The translations under genes were made by a program, and so were the position numbers. The notes below the pieces were generated by a model, which saw nothing but the letters and a program-made list of their open reading frames with translations, made no database searches and had not been told where the DNA came from. This document shows, in pieces, positions 30,931 through 40,440 of a stretch of 64,000 nt of DNA. This DNA comes from Micromonospora matsumotoense (GTDB lineage Bacteria > Actinomycetota > Actinomycetes > Mycobacteriales > Micromonosporaceae). Positions within the stretch are counted from its first letter, which is position 1. Each line of letters begins with the position of its first letter. Where the stretch lies: positions 1 to 64,000 of the forward strand of contig NZ_FMCU01000003.1 of the NCBI RefSeq assembly GCF_900091525.1, read 5' to 3'.

Positions 30931-32082
30931 TCAGTTGCGGGGCAGTCGCATCGCCATGGTGGGGGCCTCGGCCATCACCGAGGTCGGGGTAAACGCCGCG
31001 CCGGTGGGCAGTTCCCGGGCCCGGCCGACCTGCACCCCGGGGTAGAGCTCCACCATGTCCGCGCCGCCGAGCACCCGGGACTGGTTCGGGGCCAGCGGGA
31101 CGCGCTCCGCCTCGGCCATCGAGCCGTTCGGCCGGATACCGGAGCCGTTGGTGCTCACGTCGGTGACGATCACCTCGCCGACCCGCAGCTCGAACCGGAC
31201 GTGAGCCCGGCTGATCCAGCGCCGCGTCTCGTCGTTGAGCCACTGGCCGAGCATCACGCCGCCGGGCTCCTCGGGCGCCCGGCCGACCACCACCGGCTGG
31301 TCCTCGGTGAGCACGAAGCGGCGGCGGATCAGGCCACCGATCCGGACCGCCAGCACCTCGCTACGCGGGCGCGGCCCGGCGTCGGAGAGCCGGGCACCGT
31401 GCCGGGGGCAGGTCGGCACCCCCTGCCGCAGGGCCGGTGGCGGCTGGCCGGCCGGGGCGCGGTCCACCCGGGCCAGGTCGGCGAACGCCCCGCCGCCCCC
31501 ACCACCGCCGAAGAGCGCGCAACCCGGCTCCGGGCACCGCCACTGCCGGGCGAGCAGCTGCCCACCGACCGGGGAGCGGTCCCCCTCGACCGGGGTGTGC
31601 CCGCCACCGACGTGCGCGACGAAGGCCGGGCCGCCGGCACCGGGCACCGGGGCGACCACCCGCCCCGGCTGCTCCACCAGCCACGGGAACCGACCACGCA
31701 AGCCGTCGAAGCGGACCCGGCTGACCACCGGCAGGCCGAGCAGGTCGGCCACCTCCAGCATCCGGTCACCCGGGTTGTCGAGCACCTCGACCAGTCCGTC
31801 GTCGGCCCACCGGCGGACCACCATCCGTTCGTTGGAGGTGAGGTCGGCGTCGGAGAGCAGCGCCCGGTGCACGATCGCGTAGACCGGGACACTGTCCTCG
31901 GCCAGCTCGCGGGAGAGGGCGTCGATCACCATGCCGAGCCGCAGCAGGCTGGCCGGACGGCCACCGTCGAGATCCTGGTAGCGGATCACCTCGGCCAGGT
32001 CCAGCACCGCTCGGGCCAGGGACGGGTCGGTGCAGACCCGCCCCTCGATGGCGTCCAGCACCTTGCTGATCTCGAATCTCAT
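30931..32082 (-). CDS. FHA domain protein with zinc-finger-like insert
   Basis: A 383-residue cytoplasmic protein. The first 130 residues are helical and of no recognised family (MRFEISKVLDAIEGRVCTDPSLARAV). A middle part contains paired cysteines, CPEPGC and CPRHG, separated by a Gly-rich and Pro-rich spacer, resembling a zinc knuckle. The forkhead-associated domain occupies about 265-345 with GRAPEE, SRAHVRFE and NGSGI matching the phosphothreonine-binding positions. FHA proteins read Ser/Thr kinase signals; a transmembrane kinase gene lies 6.5 kb away. The start follows GGAG. The specific partner is unknown. Confidence 0.8.
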   Translation of the reverse strand: MRFEISKVLDAIEGRVCTDPSLARAVLDLAEVIRYQDLDGGRPASLLRLGMVIDALSRELAEDSVPVYAIVHRALLSDADLTSNERMVVRRWADDGLVEVLDNPGDRMLEVADLLGLPVVSRVRFDGLRGRFPWLVEQPGRVVAPVPGAGGPAFVAHVGGGHTPVEGDRSPVGGQLLARQWRCPEPGCALFGGGGGGGAFADLARVDRAPAGQPPPALRQGVPTCPRHGARLSDAGPRPRSEVLAVRIGGLIRRRFVLTEDQPVVVGRAPEEPGGVMLGQWLNDETRRWISRAHVRFELRVGEVIVTDVSTNGSGIRPNGSMAEAERVPLAPNQSRVLGGADMVELYPGVQVGRARELPTGAAFTPTSVMAEAPTMAMRLPRN

Positions 32083-32200
32083 CGCGCGCTCCGGAGGATC
32101 TCGTCGCTCTGCCGGGCCGCCACCGCCGGCCCGACCAGCACCTGCGCGCCGGTCGGCGGTGGGCAGGCGCTGCCTTGGCACGACCCTACCGGTGGACGGC

Positions 32201-35200
32201 TCAGCCCATCCGGCCCACCGCCGCCCGCAGCCGGGTCACGTCCCGTCGACGCCGCTCGTAGGTGGCCGCGAGCGTGATCAACGTCAGCCCGCCGACGGCC
32301 AGGTAGATCCAGCGGGGCAGCAGGTCCCAGCCCCGGACGAGTTCGTGCAGCGCGAGCAGGACGAGGCTGCCACCACCGAGCACCACCGGCGCCTGCCAGC
32401 GCCGGACCGCCCCGACCAGCACCACGCCCAGCGCGGCACCGCCCAGCAGCAGTCGCCGCCAGGGCTGCGGGTCCGGGGCCACCAGCACCGACACCAGGCT
32501 GGGCAGCAGCCCGGCGGCGAGCCCGGGACCGAGCGCCAGCCAACTGGTCAACCCGGGCCGGGTGCGCAGCGCCAGCAGGCCGGCCACCAGCGTCAGCCCG
32601 GCCGCCGGCAGGGTGTACGCCTCCAGCAGCACGACCTCGCCGCTGATCAGCAGCAGCCACGCCCCGAGCAGTTCACTGCCACCGGCCACCGCCCCGAAGG
32701 CCCACCGCCGGCCGGCCGGCTGACCCGGGTACAGCACCCGCAGCGCGGCGGCGGCCCCCCAGAGCACGCAGATCGCCGCCGCGTGTCGGATCGCACCGAC
32801 GGTGAGCAGCAGGGCGAGCACCGCCACCGCCTGCGCGGCAGCCTCCAACGCCCGTACGGTGAGTGAGCCGCGCCGGGCCAGCAGGGGTGCGCCGAGCAAC
32901 ACCGCCACCGCCACCACGAGCACCGGGAAACCGGCCGTCCGGGTCGGCAGGCCGGCGGCCAGGGGTGCGGTGAGCGCGAAGCAGGTGGCCGCCGCGACCG
33001 TGGTCAGGCAGCCGAGCAGCCGTACCCCGGGCCGCCGGCCGACCGTGCCGATCACCGCCGTCACGATCACCAGCAGCGCCAGCCCGGCCAACGTGCCGGC
33101 CCGGGTGGCGAGCAGCCCGACCAGACCGAAGACGGTCCACAGCAGACCGATCGGAGTGGTGACCGGCACCAGCAGCGCCCCGCCACCTGTCCGACCCGGC
33201 ATCGCCCCACCGGCGACCGGTGCGGCCCCAGCCCCGGGAGCAGCCGGACCGGAAGGCGCGGCGGGGGCCGCCGGCACGGTGTGCCCGCCCGGGGCGGTGT
33301 GCCCGGCGACGGGCGGGGCGGTCACGCGTGGATCGATCACGGCCGGCCCGGTCCCGCCGGAGCCGGCGAGGGCGGCGGTGAGCAGCGCCGCGCTGCCGAT
33401 GAGCAGGACCACCGCCGGCACCACCGGCCAGGGTGCGGGGCCGGCGAGCAGCAGCACGGGCAGCGCCGCCGCCCCGAACGGCAGCGCGCCCACGGCCGCC
33501 CCGGACCGCCGGCCGGTGTGCCGGTGGCCGAGCAGCGCGGCGGTGAGGGCCAGGACCAGCAGCGCCACCCCGACCACCAGGGCACCGGCCGGGCCGTCCC
33601 CCGTCGGCACCCCGGACCACGGCCGGACCGGCCCACCGTAGGGGGCGACCAGCGCGGCGAGGGTCACCGCAGCGGCGGCGACCAGGGCCAGGCCGGCCAG
33701 CCCGACGCCGACCACCCGGCCGGGCGTCACCGCCGCGGTACGCCGGTCGGCCAGCACCAGCACCCCGACCGCCAATGCGGCATAGAGCGCCAACGACTCC
33801 CCACCGGGTACGACAGTCGGCGTGACCACGGCGGCGAGCGCCACGGCGAGCGCGGTGCCGGCGTACCCGTCGAGGTCGGGGCGGCGGCGACGCAGCACGA
33901 GGAGCGGAACCAGCAGCAGCGCGGCGGCGGCGAACCCGGCCCGCAACTGCCACCAGGCCGGCGACCCGGCGGCCCGCAGCGCGACCGCCGTGCCGGCCGG
34001 CACGGTGAGCAGGGCGACCGACAGCGCGACCCCGGCGACCCGGCCCGCGACGGCGTTCGCCGGGCGGGCGGGCAGCGCCACCGCCAGTCCGACGAGCAGC
34101 ACCACCCCGAGCGCCGCCAGCATCCCCACCGGGTCCGCCGCCGCCACCAGCAGCCCGTGCCCGAACAGCACGGCGGCACCCGACGCACCGACCAGCACGG
34201 TCGAGGTGCGACGGCACCGCAGCACCGCGAGCGGCAGCAGCGCGGCCCCGACGACCAGGTCGACCGCGAGGGTGGCCGGCCACGGGGTGACCGTCACCGC
34301 CGGCAGCGCGGCGGCGGTGACCACCACCCCCAGCAGCACGGTCACCGGACGGGCCGCCCTCGGCAGCAACAGCAGGCCGGCCCCGGTGGTGAGCAGGGCG
34401 ACGAGCGGGAGTTGCCAGCCCCAGGCGAGATCAGGACCGGCATCGGCCCCCTGCCAAGCAGGCAGTGACCGGCCCACCGCGAGCACCGCGAGGGCTCCGG
34501 TGGCGAGCACGGCCACCTGGGCCGAACCGGCCGCGACCAGCAACGCGCCGACCCGGGGGCCGGTGCGGTGCCGCTGCGGCAGCAGCCGGACGGCACCGGC
34601 CAGGCCGGCCGTGACCAGACCGGCGGCGAGCAGCAGGAACCCGGCCCGCAGCTCGGCCACCGGCCGCAGCGCGGCAGTGGCCAGCAGCGGCACCAGCAGC
34701 CCCGCGGTGAGCTGGCGGAACACCCGGACACCCGAGACCCGGGCCGCACCGGCCAGGACCAGACCGACGAGCAGCAGCGGCAGGCCGGCGAGCAGGGGCT
34801 GCCCACCGGCCCGGCCCAGGGCCAGCGGCACCAGCGCGCAGCTCGCGGCGACCGTCGACGCGGCACCGAAGCCGAGCCAGCCGAGCACCCGGCCGGCGAG
34901 CACGGCGGTGACGCCGGCCGTCCCGGCGACCGGCCCCCCGCCGGCCGCCGGGACGGTGGTGGTGCCCGACCCCCCGGCGGGCACCACCACCCCTCCCCCC
35001 GGACCCGCAACGGCCGGAGCCGACCCGGGTGGCACCGCTCCGGCCGGCACCGGAGCAGCGGGATTCGGCCCGGCCGGCACCGGGCGGGTCTGTTCCGGCC
35101 CGGCCGGCACCGGGCCGGTCGGGCCGGTGGTCGCCGGGGCGGCAGCGGCCGCCGGAGCGACCGGGGCGGGCGACCGGTGGCGCAGCACCGCCACCACCGC

Positions 35201-36151
35201 GAGGTCGATCAGGGCCACCCCGAGGAAGACCAGCGTCCCACCGGTGGCACCGGGCCGGGACTCCGCCGCCGCCAGCGGCAGCACCGGTTGGACGACGAGC
35301 AGCGCCGCGAACCACGGCACGGTGAGCCGGCTGAGCAGGGCATAACCGGTCGCGACCGCCGCGCTGACCCCGGCGACCAGGGCGGCGTACCGGGTGCCCG
35401 GCCAGTCGGCGGTGCCGAGCAGGTTCACCGACCAGGCGGCGTACCCGTCGAGGACCACCAGCAGCAGGCCCACCGCGGCGAACGTCTCGGCGGTGCCGCG
35501 CAGGCCGCGCCACTTCGCCACCAGCGGCACCGCCAGGGCGAGCGCGGTGAACGCGGCCAGGATCAGCGCCCGGCCGGCCACCCCCACCGCCGACCAGGCG
35601 ACCGCCGTGAAGACCACCGCCGCCGTACCGAGCAGAAGGCCACCGAGGACGAACAGCAGCCACTGGATCGTCCGGGTCGAGGTCTCCGGGCGGCCCGGCG
35701 TACCCTCCGCTGCCGGTGCGGTGCCGAACCCGGCCGGCGGCACGGACCCGCCGGCCGGGACGACGCCGCCGGGGCGCACCGGCGTCGCCGGGCGCGCGGA
35801 CGGGACCACCGGGCGGCCGGCCGGCGCGACCGGATGAGCACCCGGCGCGACCGGGCGGACCGCGGGTGGGACCGGGCGGGCCACCGCACCGACCGGGGTC
35901 GGTGCGGGGATCTCGCGGCGGATCCGGGCCGCCAGTTCCGCCCGCTGGCGCTGCGCCGCGAGCAGTCGGGTGCCGAGCCCCTGGTACGCCTCCCGGGCCC
36001 GCTCCACCTCCCGGCCGAGCGAGACGATCTCCCGGTCCAGCCGGACCACCTGCGCGGCGGGCGGGTACGGCCCGAGCCCGCAACCGACGCACCCGCGGGT
36101 CAGCTCGGCGGGCGCACCGCAGCGGGGGCAGGGGTAACCGGTGTTCTCCAC
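32201..36151 (-). CDS. Giant SCO7613-type polytopic membrane protein
   Basis: A 1316-residue protein. It begins with a zinc ribbon (CPRCG at 8-12 and CVGCG at 21-25), then a coiled coil (about 35-80), a Pro/Ala/Val-rich disordered segment, and more than 30 hydrophobic helices interrupted by two Gly/Pro/Ala-rich loops near residues 340-410 and 940-985. The overall design matches actinobacterial proteins annotated as SCO7613 C-terminal domain-containing membrane proteins, which have no known function. GTG 36151 is chosen because the zinc ribbon starts immediately. It is next to the FHA gene on the same strand with a 118-bp gap. Confidence 0.8.
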   Translation of the reverse strand: MENTGYPCPRCGAPAELTRGCVGCGLGPYPPAAQVVRLDREIVSLGREVERAREAYQGLGTRLLAAQRQRAELAARIRREIPAPTPVGAVARPVPPAVRPVAPGAHPVAPAGRPVVPSARPATPVRPGGVVPAGGSVPPAGFGTAPAAEGTPGRPETSTRTIQWLLFVLGGLLLGTAAVVFTAVAWSAVGVAGRALILAAFTALALAVPLVAKWRGLRGTAETFAAVGLLLVVLDGYAAWSVNLLGTADWPGTRYAALVAGVSAAVATGYALLSRLTVPWFAALLVVQPVLPLAAAESRPGATGGTLVFLGVALIDLAVVAVLRHRSPAPVAPAAAAAPATTGPTGPVPAGPEQTRPVPAGPNPAAPVPAGAVPPGSAPAVAGPGGGVVVPAGGSGTTTVPAAGGGPVAGTAGVTAVLAGRVLGWLGFGAASTVAASCALVPLALGRAGGQPLLAGLPLLLVGLVLAGAARVSGVRVFRQLTAGLLVPLLATAALRPVAELRAGFLLLAAGLVTAGLAGAVRLLPQRHRTGPRVGALLVAAGSAQVAVLATGALAVLAVGRSLPAWQGADAGPDLAWGWQLPLVALLTTGAGLLLLPRAARPVTVLLGVVVTAAALPAVTVTPWPATLAVDLVVGAALLPLAVLRCRRTSTVLVGASGAAVLFGHGLLVAAADPVGMLAALGVVLLVGLAVALPARPANAVAGRVAGVALSVALLTVPAGTAVALRAAGSPAWWQLRAGFAAAALLLVPLLVLRRRRPDLDGYAGTALAVALAAVVTPTVVPGGESLALYAALAVGVLVLADRRTAAVTPGRVVGVGLAGLALVAAAAVTLAALVAPYGGPVRPWSGVPTGDGPAGALVVGVALLVLALTAALLGHRHTGRRSGAAVGALPFGAAALPVLLLAGPAPWPVVPAVVLLIGSAALLTAALAGSGGTGPAVIDPRVTAPPVAGHTAPGGHTVPAAPAAPSGPAAPGAGAAPVAGGAMPGRTGGGALLVPVTTPIGLLWTVFGLVGLLATRAGTLAGLALLVIVTAVIGTVGRRPGVRLLGCLTTVAAATCFALTAPLAAGLPTRTAGFPVLVVAVAVLLGAPLLARRGSLTVRALEAAAQAVAVLALLLTVGAIRHAAAICVLWGAAAALRVLYPGQPAGRRWAFGAVAGGSELLGAWLLLISGEVVLLEAYTLPAAGLTLVAGLLALRTRPGLTSWLALGPGLAAGLLPSLVSVLVAPDPQPWRRLLLGGAALGVVLVGAVRRWQAPVVLGGGSLVLLALHELVRGWDLLPRWIYLAVGGLTLITLAATYERRRRDVTRLRAAVGRMG

Positions 36152-36199
36152 CCGGCCATCCTGCCGGTGGGCGGCAACCCCTGGCCAGAGTGCCCGTAC

Positions 36200-36520
36200 C
36201 TAGGTACGGGTGGTCTCGTGCACCCAGATCGCGTACGCCGGGTCGCCGCTGTCCACCAGGGTGACCAGGATCTCCGGTATCTCGTAGGGATGGTTGGCCC
36301 GGATCTGGCCGACCAGCGCCGTCGCCCGGTCCGGCGCGGTCTTGAACTGCACCGACCACTCGGTGCTGGTCTCCACCCCGGCCCGCCACCAGTAGGTGCT
36401 GTCGACCTGGCCGCCGACCTGGGCGCAGGCCGCCAGCCGTCCGGCCACCGCGGCGGCCGCCATCAGGTCCGCGACGGACCGCGAGTCCACCACCGTCGTC
36501 ACCACGCAGATCTGGTCCAC
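36200..36520 (-). CDS. cutA: Divalent-cation tolerance protein CutA
   Basis: A 106-residue protein with the CutA1 core: ICVVTTVVDSRSVADLMAAAAVAGRLAACAQV, written here in parts as VTTVVDS and LAACAQV, then the STYWWRAGVETSTEWSVQFKT strand pair and HPYEIPEILVTLVDSGDPAYAIWV. CutA1 is a trimeric, PII-like ferredoxin-fold protein originally linked to copper tolerance; its true role is unsettled. It starts with GTG. It is a single gene on the minus strand between the giant membrane protein and the acyltransferase pair. Confidence 0.92.
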   Translation of the reverse strand: MDQICVVTTVVDSRSVADLMAAAAVAGRLAACAQVGGQVDSTYWWRAGVETSTEWSVQFKTAPDRATALVGQIRANHPYEIPEILVTLVDSGDPAYAIWVHETTRT

Positions 36521-36572
36521 CTGCGCACCCTACGTGGGAATGGCGTCGCAGCGGTCGACCGTCACGCTGCGT

Positions 36573-37592
36573 TCACGCAGTGGTCACGTCATCGCGGTTG
36601 GCGGCGATCCACCGGTCGATCCGGTCCCACCAGTCGAAGAGCCAGTCGATGCGCTCCTGGCGGCCGGTCGGGACGTCCTCCGGGGGCACCGACCAGAACC
36701 GCATCACGATCCGTTTGTCCATCGGCAGTTCCCGCCAGACGTCGGCGACGGTGAGCATCCGGTCCAGGCCGGTGTGCGCCACGAAGATCACTCCGGCCTC
36801 GGGGGCGGCCTCCAGGGCGGCGAGCACCCCGCCGGGCTGCGGGGCGAGCACGTGCTGCATCCGCTCGGCGCGCAGCGCCATCCGCTCCAGCCCAAGCGAG
36901 CGAAGCCGGTCGATGGCCCGCAGGCGTCGGCCGGGGGTGAAGTTGCCACCCTCCGGGAAGATCACGAAGGCGTCGTCGTCGTCCAGGCCGGTGGCGAGGT
37001 GGCCGATCTGCCGGACCGCCGAGTCCCGGCCGTCACCGGCGGCGATGAAGCGGTTGGGCAGGCGGTTGAGCAGGACGTCGATCGCCGGGTCCCACTGGAG
37101 CGCCTCCTTGAGCACGATCCGGGGCTCCCGCTGGAACCAGTTGACCAGGGAGTGGATCAGGATGAACGAGTCACCCGGGCCGGCGTGCCGACAGAGCACC
37201 AGCTCCGGCCGGCCGGGCAGCGCGGTGTCCGGGTCGGTGCCGACCACGTCGATGCTCAGCCGCAGCGTCCACCGGGCCTGCCAGAACAGTGCCCGGAGGA
37301 ACCAGCCGGCGAGCACGTAGTGCGCCCGTTGGAAGGCCGGCGACCGCTTCCACCGGCCGAACCCCGAGGCCAGCCAGAGCACGAAGAGGGCGATCAGCGC
37401 GGCGGCGTCCCACAGCAGATAGACGCAGCCGATCCAGAGCAGCCGCAACGGACGCAGCCGGCCCGGCACGAACGGCGACACGGCCAGCGCGAGCAGCGCC
37501 CAGGCCGGCACGGTGGTCAGCACCGTGACCGCGAGCAGGATCACCCCGGGCGCGAACAGCAGCCGGCGTACCCACCGTGGGGGTAACGGCAT
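36573..37592 (-). CDS. 1-acyl-glycerol-3-phosphate acyltransferase-like membrane protein
   Basis: A 339-residue member of the PlsC-like family. Two or three hydrophobic helices occupy about 8-38 and 50-72. The acyltransferase motif I is a variant with the His and Asp spaced as usual (LCRHAGPGDSF, His then four residues then Asp), followed by VIFPEGGNFTPGRR as motif III. Such enzymes move acyl groups onto lysophospholipids. Its ATG overlaps the last base of the patatin-like gene's stop (TGATG), so the two are translationally coupled: one enzyme removes acyl chains and the other can add them. Confidence 0.85.
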   Translation of the reverse strand: MPLPPRWVRRLLFAPGVILLAVTVLTTVPAWALLALAVSPFVPGRLRPLRLLWIGCVYLLWDAAALIALFVLWLASGFGRWKRSPAFQRAHYVLAGWFLRALFWQARWTLRLSIDVVGTDPDTALPGRPELVLCRHAGPGDSFILIHSLVNWFQREPRIVLKEALQWDPAIDVLLNRLPNRFIAAGDGRDSAVRQIGHLATGLDDDDAFVIFPEGGNFTPGRRLRAIDRLRSLGLERMALRAERMQHVLAPQPGGVLAALEAAPEAGVIFVAHTGLDRMLTVADVWRELPMDKRIVMRFWSVPPEDVPTGRQERIDWLFDWWDRIDRWIAANRDDVTTA

Positions 37593-38422
37593 CAGCGGTC
37601 CAGGGTCGCCAGGTAGTGCCGGGAGGCGGTGTAGGCGCGGCTGATCCGCCGCCCCACCGCCGCCATGTCCCGGTACGCCCAGGGGCTGTCGTCGCGCGGC
37701 TCCGACCCACCCGTCGGCAACACGTGCACCCGTACCCCCTCGGGCAGGGCGGCCATCTCCCGGGCGAACCGGTGCCGGCGGGCGATCTCGAACGCGACCT
37801 GGGCGATCTCCCAGGGCCGTCGGGGCGGCGTCAACTCCCGCTCGATCCGCCCCACCTGGAGGACGAAGATCTGCGTCGCGCCGACCGCGACCGCCTCGCC
37901 GATCGGGATCGAGTTGACGATCCCGCCGTCGATGTAGTGCTGACCGTCGATCTGCGCCGGTGGCAGCAGCCCCGGCACGGAGGCGGAGGCGAGCACCGCC
38001 GGCACCAGCGGTCCGGTGTGGAACCAGTGTTCGGCGGCCCGCTCGATGTTGGCCGCGCAGCAGCGGAACGGGACCTTCAGGTCGGCGAAGGTGGTCTGTG
38101 CCCCCAACTCCCCCTCCAGCAGCTTGCGCAGCGGCCGGGGCGAGTGCAGGTGGGTACGGGCGGCGAACCGGCGCAGTTGCCGGGCGACCGAGTCGCCGTA
38201 CACCTCGCTCGCCTCCGGTGAGGCCCACAGGCGTACCAGCCGGTCGGTGACCGCCTCGGACGGGTCGGCGGCGACCAGTGCGCCGTTGACCGCGCCGATC
38301 GAGGTGCCGAGCACGACGTCGGGGCGGATCCGGGCCCGGAACAGGGCACGCAGCATGCCCACCTCGACCGCGCCGAGCACTCCCCCGCCGCCGAGCACGA
38401 ACGCCACCGGACCGCCACTCAT
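37592..38422 (-). CDS. Patatin-like phospholipase
   Basis: A 276-residue patatin-domain lipase. It contains the oxyanion loop GGGGVLG (11-17), the nucleophile Ser41 in GTSIG, and the catalytic Asp165 in DGG, completing the Ser-Asp dyad. Bacterial members hydrolyse phospholipids or acylglycerols. ATG 38422 is favoured by AGGA at nine bases; ATG 38431 is three codons longer. It is the first gene of the patatin-acyltransferase pair and is divergent from the kinase gene. Confidence 0.88.
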   Translation of the reverse strand: MSGGPVAFVLGGGGVLGAVEVGMLRALFRARIRPDVVLGTSIGAVNGALVAADPSEAVTDRLVRLWASPEASEVYGDSVARQLRRFAARTHLHSPRPLRKLLEGELGAQTTFADLKVPFRCCAANIERAAEHWFHTGPLVPAVLASASVPGLLPPAQIDGQHYIDGGIVNSIPIGEAVAVGATQIFVLQVGRIERELTPPRRPWEIAQVAFEIARRHRFAREMAALPEGVRVHVLPTGGSEPRDDSPWAYRDMAAVGRRISRAYTASRHYLATLDR

Positions 38423-38547
38423 GTCGTTCATCCTGGCACGCCGCCGCCCGTGCCTGCGGCGCAGCCGCTGGTCACCGCGGCGACCCCGCACCGGTGGCGG
38501 CGGGCGAAACCACCACTGCGGAGGGTGAGTGGGCAAATGGACAACCG

Positions 38548-38576
38548 TTGACAGGGGGGACACATTCCCGCAACCT
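38548..38576 (+). promoter_or_regulatory. Promoter of the Ser/Thr kinase gene
   Basis: A consensus -35 TTGACA (38548-38553), a 17-bp spacer and CAACCT (38571-38576) resembling the actinobacterial -10. Transcription would start near 38583, about 30 bp before the kinase ATG, which rules out the longer GTG start at 38529. Confidence 0.6.
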
Positions 38577-38612
38577 GACACCACCCCGAACCCCAGGCAG
38601 GTGCGAACACTG

Positions 38613-40391
38613 ATGGCAGCCCTGAACGCCGGTAGGTTGCTGGCCCGCAGGTACCGGCTACTCGACAGGATCGGGGCCGGCGGGATGTCGGTGATCTGGC
38701 GGGCCCGCGACGAGGTGCTGGACCGGGTCGTCGCAATCAAGGTGCTCGCGCCGTCACTGGCGGCCGACGCCCGCTTCCGGGACATGGTCCGCGAGGAGGC
38801 CCGTTCCGCCGCCCAACTGGTCCACCCGCACGTGACCTCGGTGCACGACTACGGCGAGGCGCTCGCCCCGGACGGCGAGATCACCTCGTTCGTGGTGATG
38901 GAGCTGCTCACCGGCGAGGAGCTGGAACACCGGCTGTCCGAGGGACCGCTGCCCTGGCCGGAGGCGGTCGAGGTGGGCGCCCAGGTGGCCGAGGCGCTGG
39001 CGGCGGCGCACCGGCTCGGCATCGTGCACCGGGACATCACCCCGGCGAACGTGATGATGACCCGGACCGGCGCGAAGGTGCTCGACTTCGGCATCGCCAC
39101 CCAGATCGGCACCCCCGACGACGACGAGGACGGGGGCACCTTCGGCACCCCGGCGTACGTGGCCCCGGAACGGCTGGACGGGGCGCCGGCCCAGCCGTCG
39201 ACCGACGTCTACTCCCTGGGCGTGCTGCTCTTCGAGACGTTGACCGGCCAGCCGCCGTACCCGGCGGAGACCTGGGAACAGCTCGCCGACGCGATCGTCG
39301 ACGAGACACCGCCGTCGCTGGACGGCGTACCGGGGCTGCCCCCGGTGGTGGTGGACATCTGCCTGCGCTGCCTGGCCCGGGACCCGCACGAGCGGCCGAC
39401 CGCGCACCAGGTCGCCACCGCGCTGCGGGACCAGTTGCTGCCGGGTGATCCGCAGGCGGCCACCATGCTCGCCCCGACGGTCACCCTGCCCGCGCTCGCC
39501 ACAGCGGGAGCCGACGCCACCGGCACGGGTGCCCGGACCACCGCCACCGGCCGGGTCACGGCGGACGCCGGGACCGGCCCGGCGTCCGGCGTCGGCACGG
39601 CGACCGGCATCGGCACGGCGACCGGCATCGGCACGGCGTCCGGCGTCGGCACGGCGTCCGGCACCGCAGCGGTCCCCGGCGGCGCGGCCGGCGACGGCAC
39701 CGGCGCCGGACGGGTCGGTGCCGTCGGCACCGCGGGAGGCGCGACGACGGGCGACGGCACGGCAGGCGGCAGACCGGCAACGGACCGGCCCGCAGCGAAC
39801 GGCGGCGCAGGAAGTGACGGCGCAGGCGGCGGACCCGACGAGCCGCAGCTGCCGCCGTCGCGCCGGCCGCTGGTGGCGGTGGGCGCCCTGGTGGTGTTCA
39901 CCGTCGCGGCGGTCCTCCTGCTCGCGCCACTTCTGGAGCCGGGGACCCACACCCCGCCGACCGCCCGGCAGACCGAGGCCCCGGCGACCGAGCCGTCGCC
40001 GCCGCGCACCCAGCCGCCGGCGGACCCCACCTCGGCACCGGCCCCCAGGAGGGCCACCACGACGCCCACACCGCCCCGCCCACAGCCCACCCCCACCTCC
40101 CCGGGCGGTGGGCAGGGCGGTGGCGGGCTGACCGAGGCGGCCGACCGGATGCGCCAGCTGATCGACGACGGGGTCCGCACCGGCGAGGTCCGCGAGGACG
40201 TCGGCCTGGACCTGCGCAACGTGCTCGCCAACCTGACCCGGGCCGCCGCCGAGGGCCAGTCCGACGTGCCCGCGCAGGCCGCCGCGCTCCGCGACAAGGT
40301 CACCCGCCGGATCGACGAGGGCGGCATCACCACGGCGTACGGCCGACAGCTCGACACCGCCGCCCGGGAACTGGCCGCGGCCACCACCTGA
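38613..40391 (+). CDS. Transmembrane Ser/Thr protein kinase (PknB-like)
   Basis: A 592-residue kinase. The catalytic domain (about 14-275) has the glycine loop GAGGMS (21-26), Lys43, catalytic loop HRDITPAN with Asp141, DFG (158-160) and APE (184-186). A Gly/Thr/Ala-rich linker (about 290-400), partly built from 18-bp DNA repeats encoding GTATGI and GTASGV, leads to one transmembrane helix at about 420-442. The outer part is a Pro/Thr-rich stalk plus a helical domain of about 85 residues (LTEAADRMRQLIDDGVRTGEV at its start), not PASTA. The sensor ligand is therefore unknown. ATG 38613 is consistent with the mapped promoter. Confidence 0.9.
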   Translation: MAALNAGRLLARRYRLLDRIGAGGMSVIWRARDEVLDRVVAIKVLAPSLAADARFRDMVREEARSAAQLVHPHVTSVHDYGEALAPDGEITSFVVMELLTGEELEHRLSEGPLPWPEAVEVGAQVAEALAAAHRLGIVHRDITPANVMMTRTGAKVLDFGIATQIGTPDDDEDGGTFGTPAYVAPERLDGAPAQPSTDVYSLGVLLFETLTGQPPYPAETWEQLADAIVDETPPSLDGVPGLPPVVVDICLRCLARDPHERPTAHQVATALRDQLLPGDPQAATMLAPTVTLPALATAGADATGTGARTTATGRVTADAGTGPASGVGTATGIGTATGIGTASGVGTASGTAAVPGGAAGDGTGAGRVGAVGTAGGATTGDGTAGGRPATDRPAANGGAGSDGAGGGPDEPQLPPSRRPLVAVGALVVFTVAAVLLLAPLLEPGTHTPPTARQTEAPATEPSPPRTQPPADPTSAPAPRRATTTPTPPRPQPTPTSPGGGQGGGGLTEAADRMRQLIDDGVRTGEVREDVGLDLRNVLANLTRAAAEGQSDVPAQAAALRDKVTRRIDEGGITTAYGRQLDTAARELAAATT

Positions 40392-40440
40392 CGGCCTGAG
40401 CCGGCACGGCCCGCCGCCCGCTGCGCAGACCCGCCGCCCG

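Noticed and set aside
38529..38612. Longer GTG start for the Ser/Thr kinase
   Set aside because: A consensus -35 (TTGACA) lies inside this extension, so transcription would begin after the GTG. The shorter ATG at 38613 also gives the usual kinase N-terminus.
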